Part shown: in pieces, positions 59,483-64,000 of the stretch
Position numbering within the stretch: position 1 is the stretch's first letter
Layout of the letters: each line of letters starts with the position of its first letter
Source: Liquorilactobacillus mali KCTC 3596 = DSM 20444
GTDB taxonomy: Bacteria; Bacillota; Bacilli; Lactobacillales; Lactobacillaceae
DNA: 64,000 bases
Direction of reading: 5' to 3'
Assembly: GCF_000260415.1 (NCBI RefSeq)
Contig: NZ_BACP01000036.1
Coordinates: forward strand, 1-64,000
Program-made: the position numbers and the translations under genes
The notes under the pieces: model-generated
Database searches by the model: none
Told to the model about the DNA's origin: nothing
Seen by the model: the letters and a program-made list of their open reading frames with translations, nothing else

Positions 59483-60523
59483 TCATCTATTTTTCAATCT
59501 GATCAGTAGTTTAAGAATTCGGAAAAGGCGATACCTCAAACAGAACACAAAAATTTTTTCTTGGCTGTTCAAAAGTTTGTAATTTATATTAGCAAGTGCA
59601 TTTTTATACCTTGGTGTTTCTAGTAACTGTTCAATTTCATTCTTAATGTTACCGAATTTTTTTGTATTTTTTTCATTAAAAAAATACCTAGCAAAAAAAG
59701 AATTAAAACTTGTAAGTTCCTTCATATAGACAGCCTGATACATTAAATCTTCCTTACCATATTTATCCAAAAACCTAAGTGTCTCATCAAAATAAGTTTC
59801 AAAGTTTGAAATTATATCAGTTGAATACTTATGAGAAGCAGAATTTTCATCTTCTCTGTAGTAGTAATTATTTTTCTTAGTATATGCGACTTTTTTAGCA
59901 TTTTCGAATGCATACAGGCAAAAAATATTATCCTGCATTCTCTTCATACCAGGAACAAATTCCAAGTTATTTTTTTCTAGAAAATCTCTATTAAACATCT
60001 TACACCAAGGCACACCCGCGGCTATTCCCTTTGGATAGTATCTACAAAGTTTTTTCCCTACTAGTTGGTATAACAGCTCATTTTTCTGAGCCCCTGTCAG
60101 CACTCTGCTTTCACCTTGTAAAAAATCATTTTTTTGATTGTTATCCTTGTAATTTATAAAACAATTAGATACAGAAATGTCAGCATTTGTGTTTTCTATT
60201 GCTTCAACCAAATCAGATATATAGTCTTTAGAGACCCAATCATCTGGATCAACAAAACATATATATTCTCCGCTCGAAACTTCTAGTCCCTTATTCCTTG
60301 CTACAGAAACACCACTATTAACCTGTTTATGAACTTTCACTCTGGAATCCCTTTTTTGTAATGATAAACATACATCAAATATATTGTTTGTAGAACCGTC
60401 ATCTATTAATATTACTTCAATATTTTTGTATGTTTGGTTGAGTAGTGATTCAACACATTTTTTCAAAAAGTTATCTTCAATATTAAATATTGGTAAAATA
60501 ATACTTACGAGTTTTGTCTCCAT
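59483..60523 (-). CDS. family 2 glycosyltransferase
   Basis: 346 aa. GT-A fold with VSIILPIFNIEDNFLKKCVESLLNQTYKNIEVILIDDGSTN and the DPDDW metal motif (CFVDPDDWVSKDY). It adds a sugar to a surface polysaccharide precursor at the membrane inner face; donor unknown. ATG at 60523 has AGGAG upstream; 21 extra codons lack one. Part of the polysaccharide region. Confidence 0.9.
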   Translation of the reverse strand: METKLVSIILPIFNIEDNFLKKCVESLLNQTYKNIEVILIDDGSTNNIFDVCLSLQKRDSRVKVHKQVNSGVSVARNKGLEVSSGEYICFVDPDDWVSKDYISDLVEAIENTNADISVSNCFINYKDNNQKNDFLQGESRVLTGAQKNELLYQLVGKKLCRYYPKGIAAGVPWCKMFNRDFLEKNNLEFVPGMKRMQDNIFCLYAFENAKKVAYTKKNNYYYREDENSASHKYSTDIISNFETYFDETLRFLDKYGKEDLMYQAVYMKELTSFNSFFARYFFNEKNTKKFGNIKNEIEQLLETPRYKNALANINYKLLNSQEKIFVFCLRYRLFRILKLLIRLKNR

Positions 60524-60617
60524 CAGTTTTTCTCCTACAAATAGTTTAATTAATCCTATAAAATGCAATTCAATAGTCAAAATCAATATTATTTATTATT
60601 TAAGCATAATTCAATAA

Positions 60618-60645
60618 AAAAAAGCTGTTCAAACCCAGCTTTTCT
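60618..60645 (-). terminator. terminator after the polymerase-like gene
   Basis: AAAGCTG / CAGCTTT stem with eight T on the minus strand, between the polymerase-like and glycosyltransferase genes. Confidence 0.7.
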
Positions 60646-60658
60646 TCTAAAAAATTAT

Positions 60659-61846
60659 CTATACAATTTCATTTCTCCAATAATCGATGTTTGCAAATAA
60701 ACCTAGAAATATCACATTAAAGGATAATTCAAACAGATGCTGATCAATTAGCGAACTGATAATTGCAAACAGTAACCACACAATCAAAACAAAGCTCTTT
60801 CCATTATAAAATTTCCGATACAAGAAATAAATTACAAATAACAGAACAAAAAATACAAGAATTCCTTCCATCATCAATAACCGAATAAATGAAACATCTA
60901 TATAAAAGTAATCAAAAGGATGACTGTGTAGCCCTCCGTTACCATTTTGATAAACAAACTGTCCTAAAAAGGTTACATTATAATTTTTAAAAGCCTCATG
61001 ACCATATGTTAACCTTCCAGACAAAAGCTTATTCACTATTTGAAAAATACGTACTGAAGGCTCAAAGAGATAAGCTAGTACTATATTGAGGAAGATTACC
61101 ACAAAAATAGCACCCGCTGCAATTTTTACACTTATCTTCTTAATAATACGAAAAATAAACTTTTTGAATACAGTCGCCAAGATAACCATAATCATTAATA
61201 AAAAGTCTAACCGTGTATCCGTAAGAGCATAAATCATGACTGAAAAAGCACTTGCAGCTATATACTCAGGAATACTAAACTTAAATTTTTTCAAAGCAGC
61301 ATAAGAAAGCAGTATATAAAAACATCTTGCGGCTAAATCAGTTGGGTAAACAGCTCCAACCGAATATCTGACGGTTGGTTCCAGCAATCTGCCGATTGTT
61401 ACATTAACAATAACTCCAAATAAAGATGCAATAGCTGCAATAACAAATACAGATACCACTGCCCACAAAAACACCTTTATTATCTTTTTGAAATCTACAT
61501 TCTTTGCTCCAATGATATACACATAGTAATAAAAAAATAAGTATTCCCTTGAATTTGTACAGATTTGCCATAATACCAAACCCGATAACAATATTACACT
61601 TATACTTTTTAAATCCCACTCGTCAAACAACAGAACTTTTATTAGAACTCCTACTATCGTCAATTCACTTATTAAATAAGTATAATTACTAACAGAATTA
61701 ATCCAAATAAACATCGTCCCATTAATTGCACTTGCTATAATGTACACTGCAAACATTGATAAGTAAATCAACTCTGGTACGCTTAGTGCTTTATTGTTCA
61801 ACGGAGCTACTACAGGTTCTTTTTCTATATCATTTATCATTTTCAA
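60659..61846 (-). CDS. polysaccharide polymerase-like (Wzy/EpsG type) membrane protein
   Basis: 395 aa with about ten hydrophobic helices and no catalytic motif that identifies it. Helices cover residues about 25-45, 50-110, 115-165, 180-260 and 300-390, with a larger extracellular loop near 265-300 (PSVRIFQIVNKLLSGRLTYGHEAFKNY). The SGR-hydrophilic loop and the neighbours (glycosyltransferase, glf) suggest a repeat-unit polymerase. A flippase or another integral protein cannot be ruled out. Confidence 0.7.
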   Translation of the reverse strand: MKMINDIEKEPVVAPLNNKALSVPELIYLSMFAVYIIASAINGTMFIWINSVSNYTYLISELTIVGVLIKVLLFDEWDLKSISVILLSGLVLWQICTNSREYLFFYYYVYIIGAKNVDFKKIIKVFLWAVVSVFVIAAIASLFGVIVNVTIGRLLEPTVRYSVGAVYPTDLAARCFYILLSYAALKKFKFSIPEYIAASAFSVMIYALTDTRLDFLLMIMVILATVFKKFIFRIIKKISVKIAAGAIFVVIFLNIVLAYLFEPSVRIFQIVNKLLSGRLTYGHEAFKNYNVTFLGQFVYQNGNGGLHSHPFDYFYIDVSFIRLLMMEGILVFFVLLFVIYFLYRKFYNGKSFVLIVWLLFAIISSLIDQHLFELSFNVIFLGLFANIDYWRNEIV

Positions 61847-61911
61847 GTTAACCCCATTATTGAAGCCTTTTATTATTCAAAACTAAAATTTGACTAACAA
61901 AAGAACTAAAC

Positions 61912-63027
61912 TTAGTCTCCTATTTCTGCTTTTACAACATTCAACGCTGCACTTATAACTTGGTCCATATCATAGTAACGATACTGGCCTAATCGACCAC
62001 CAAACAAAACATTTTTAGCTTTTCTATCTGCTAGCTCCTTGTATTGCTTATATAATGTATTATTTTTCGTATTGTTAACTGGATAATAAGGTTCATCCCC
62101 ACGCTTCCAAGTTTTTGGATATTCGCGAGTAATAACTGTTTTGTTTTTGTCACTTTTGCCAAATTCAAAATGCTTATGCTCGATAATTCTTGTGAAAGGA
62201 GTTTCAGCATCAGTATAATTCACAACTGCATTTCCTTGGTAATTATCAACATCTAATTTTTCTGTCTCAAACTTCAGACTGCGATACTCCAACTCTCCCA
62301 ATGAATAGTTGAAATATTCATCAATCATACCCGTAAATATAATTCTATCAAATTCTTTTAAATATTCATCTTTCTTATCAAAGAAATCAACACCTGTCTC
62401 AACAGTAATCAAATCACTAGCAAGCATCTTTTCAACTATCTGTGTATAGCCACCAACTGGGATTCCTTGGTAATCATCATTAAAATAATTGTTATCATAT
62501 GTCAATCTAACTGGCAATCTACGAATAATGAATGCTGGCAGATCCTTTGTTGAACGACCCCATTGTTTCTCCGTGTAGCCCTTAATTAGCTTTTCATAAA
62601 TATCCGTACCAACTAAAGAAATTGCCTGTTCTTCCAAATTTTCAGGCCGTTTACCATTCAGAATTGATTTTTGTTCGTCAATTTTTGCTTGCGCCTCTTC
62701 TGGTGTTACAACACCCCAGAGTTTATTGAATGTATTCATATTAAATGGCAAGTTATAAATTTCGCCATGATAGTTTGCAACTGGACTATTTGTATAGCGA
62801 TTGAATTCTGCAAATTGGTTTACATAATCCCAGACCTTTTTGTTTGAAGTATGAAAGATGTGCGCTCCATATTGATGAACCTGAATACCATCTACTTCTT
62901 TGGTAAAAATATTTCCAGCAATGTGGTTACGTCTCTCAATTACTTTAACCTCATGCCCCTTTTTAGCAGCTTCATACGCAAATGTCGCTCCAAATAATCC
63001 TGCTCCAACTATTAAATACTTAGTCAT
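61912..63027 (-). CDS. glf: UDP-galactopyranose mutase
   Basis: 371-aa FAD enzyme making UDP-galactofuranose. N-terminal YLIVGAGLFGATFAYEAAKKGHEV, then GNIFTKEVDGIQVHQYGAHIFHT, and substrate residues in IKGYTEKQWG, FNDDYQGIPVGGYTQ and FGGRLGQYRYYDMDQVI. GAGGAAG precedes ATG. Galactofuranose in the surface polymer is therefore likely. Confidence 0.96.
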   Translation of the reverse strand: MTKYLIVGAGLFGATFAYEAAKKGHEVKVIERRNHIAGNIFTKEVDGIQVHQYGAHIFHTSNKKVWDYVNQFAEFNRYTNSPVANYHGEIYNLPFNMNTFNKLWGVVTPEEAQAKIDEQKSILNGKRPENLEEQAISLVGTDIYEKLIKGYTEKQWGRSTKDLPAFIIRRLPVRLTYDNNYFNDDYQGIPVGGYTQIVEKMLASDLITVETGVDFFDKKDEYLKEFDRIIFTGMIDEYFNYSLGELEYRSLKFETEKLDVDNYQGNAVVNYTDAETPFTRIIEHKHFEFGKSDKNKTVITREYPKTWKRGDEPYYPVNNTKNNTLYKQYKELADRKAKNVLFGGRLGQYRYYDMDQVISAALNVVKAEIGD

Positions 63028-63296
63028 TTTCTTCCTCCAATATTATTATACAGTAAATTTATTTTTTCTAACTACAAATGCAATATACTGAAAAAATGCT
63101 GTCTATGTATAAAAAGTTTCTTGATATCTAATAAAATTTAATTTATATTTACAAACATTTTACTATGCTTGTCTAAATTTCAATTCCTATTCACTATAAA
63201 TCAACCAAAATATATCTACTATTGAATGCTATATTCAATTTAGATTATAATAAAAGTATTAAATGGTCAAGTAATTACAGAACTTTTAAGTAATTA

Positions 63297-63305
63297 TGAT
63301 ATAAT
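63297..63305 (+). promoter_or_regulatory. extended -10 promoter of ugd
   Basis: TG-A-TATAAT, with the hexamer at 63300-63305, about 70 nt before the ugd start. AAGTAATTA is repeated about 20 bp apart just upstream. The rest of the 63028-63378 gap is AT-rich with nothing else recognised. Confidence 0.6.
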
Positions 63306-63378
63306 GCATGTGTGTTTCCTATTGGATTTATTTATAGGGCAGCAACATTTAAAATTTATTAGTGAGGTTTTATGGATA

Positions 63379-64000
63379 ATGGATAAACAATATCATATTA
63401 CAGTTGCAGGTACGGGCTATGTAGGGCTATCCCTTGCAACACTTCTTTCTCAAAATAACATAGTAAAAGCTATCGATATAGTAAAAGAAAAAGTTGACCT
63501 TATAAATGAAAGAAAATCACCTATTCAAGATAAATATATAGAGGAATATTTATCAACAAAAAAACTTAACCTTGTAGCCACAACAGATGAAAGTTTTGCT
63601 TATAGTGACTCGGATTTTGTCATCGTCGCAGCACCAACAAATTATAATAGTAAGACTCATCTCTTTGATACCTCTGCTGTTGAAGCTGTAGTCGACTCTG
63701 TTCATAAATACAATCCAGAGGCTGTGATAGTTATAAAGTCAACGGTTCCTGTAGGCTATACTAGAAAACTGCGTAAAGAAACAGGCATAACAAATATCAT
63801 CTTTAGTCCAGAGTTTCTGAGAGAATCTAAGGCCCTTTACGACAACTTATATCCAAGCAGAATAATAGTTGGATACGACGAGTCTAACAATGGATTGCTA
63901 GAAAAAGCAAAAATTTTTGAAGGCTTACTCCAGGACGGAGCATTAAAAAAGGATATAGATACATTATTTATGGGGTCTACTGAAGCGGAAGCAGTCAAGT
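63379..64000 (+). CDS. ugd: UDP-glucose 6-dehydrogenase, N-terminal part
   Basis: Frame open to the window end, 207 codons seen. MDKQYHITVAGTGYVGLSLATLLSQNN is the NAD-binding fold; DFVIVAAPTNYN, VIKSTVPVGYT and FSPEFLRESKAL are family motifs. It oxidises UDP-glucose to UDP-glucuronate for polysaccharide synthesis. ATG at 63379 is preceded by GTGAGG at 11 nt; an ATG 7 nt earlier is closed by a stop after four codons. The catalytic Cys region is beyond the window. Confidence 0.92.
   Translation, partial: MDKQYHITVAGTGYVGLSLATLLSQNNIVKAIDIVKEKVDLINERKSPIQDKYIEEYLSTKKLNLVATTDESFAYSDSDFVIVAAPTNYNSKTHLFDTSAVEAVVDSVHKYNPEAVIVIKSTVPVGYTRKLRKETGITNIIFSPEFLRESKALYDNLYPSRIIVGYDESNNGLLEKAKIFEGLLQDGALKKDIDTLFMGSTEAEAVK

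Overview
The window looks like chromosome of a low-GC member of the Lactobacillaceae. The evidence is the complete nickel-pincer lactate racemase (lar) operon with its Crp/Fnr-type regulator, LutABC, an ornithine decarboxylase, paired GlpK with GlpD and GlpO, cre-type CcpA sites, frequent TTG starts and strong AGGAGG ribosome sites. Liquorilactobacillus or a close relative is a guess. No tRNA, rRNA, CRISPR, transposase or phage gene was recognised.

Layout. 0-4.6 kb: end of a LysM protein, glpD and glpK, an aspartate racemase-like gene. 4.6-12.7 kb: TetR regulator and tyrosine phosphatase, nitroreductase, PH-domain membrane pair, two nucleotide/flavin oxidoreductases, FMN reductase, Dps. 12.9-15.9 kb: lutABC (L-lactate oxidation). 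16-26 kb: a flavin redox region on the minus strand: enoate-reductase-like enzyme, FMN/FAD reductase with a covalent-FMN motif, FAD-synthetase-like protein, GlpO, ApbE and a second GlpK. 26-31.4 kb: LysR regulator facing a ydiB-ydiN-aroD module (quinate/shikimate use) plus a second YdiN-like transporter. 31.5-36.7 kb: succinate-semialdehyde dehydrogenase, ornithine decarboxylase, MFS efflux. 36.7-42.5 kb: larABCE-larD and larR. 42.6-47.5 kb: menF-menD-menH-menC. 47.9-49.7 kb: DegV and DoxX. 49.7-56.2 kb: an aromatic amino acid operon (MFS/chorismate-mutase fusion, aroC, prephenate dehydratase-like gene, aroA, tyrA, aroK). 56.3-57.5 kb: a frameshifted DUF2075 helicase. 57.9-64 kb: an L,D-transpeptidase with tandem wall-binding repeats, then a polysaccharide region (GT2, polymerase-like, glf, start of ugd).

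The most interesting element is the leader of the aromatic operon. It encodes a 19-residue peptide with four Tyr and two Phe in its last nine residues. It is followed by a chain of mutually exclusive hairpins ending in an intrinsic terminator. This is the architecture of ribosome-mediated attenuation, where Gram-positive aromatic operons are usually expected to use T-boxes or TRAP. The first gene of that operon is a YdiN-like transporter fused to an AroQ chorismate mutase with nearly all catalytic residues conserved.

Second in interest are three intergenic small-RNA candidates (near 11.0, 47.7 and 57.65 kb), each with a CCCCC apical loop and its own terminator. Two of them share an 11-bp-spaced repeat at the same distance from the -10 box. 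Third is the flavin reductase region, which lies beside shikimate/quinate genes and may use a plant hydroaromatic or other enoate compound as electron acceptor.

Metabolically the genes suggest a fermenter that can interconvert and oxidise lactate, use glycerol, take up shikimate-type compounds, dispose of electrons through flavoenzymes and possibly make menaquinone.
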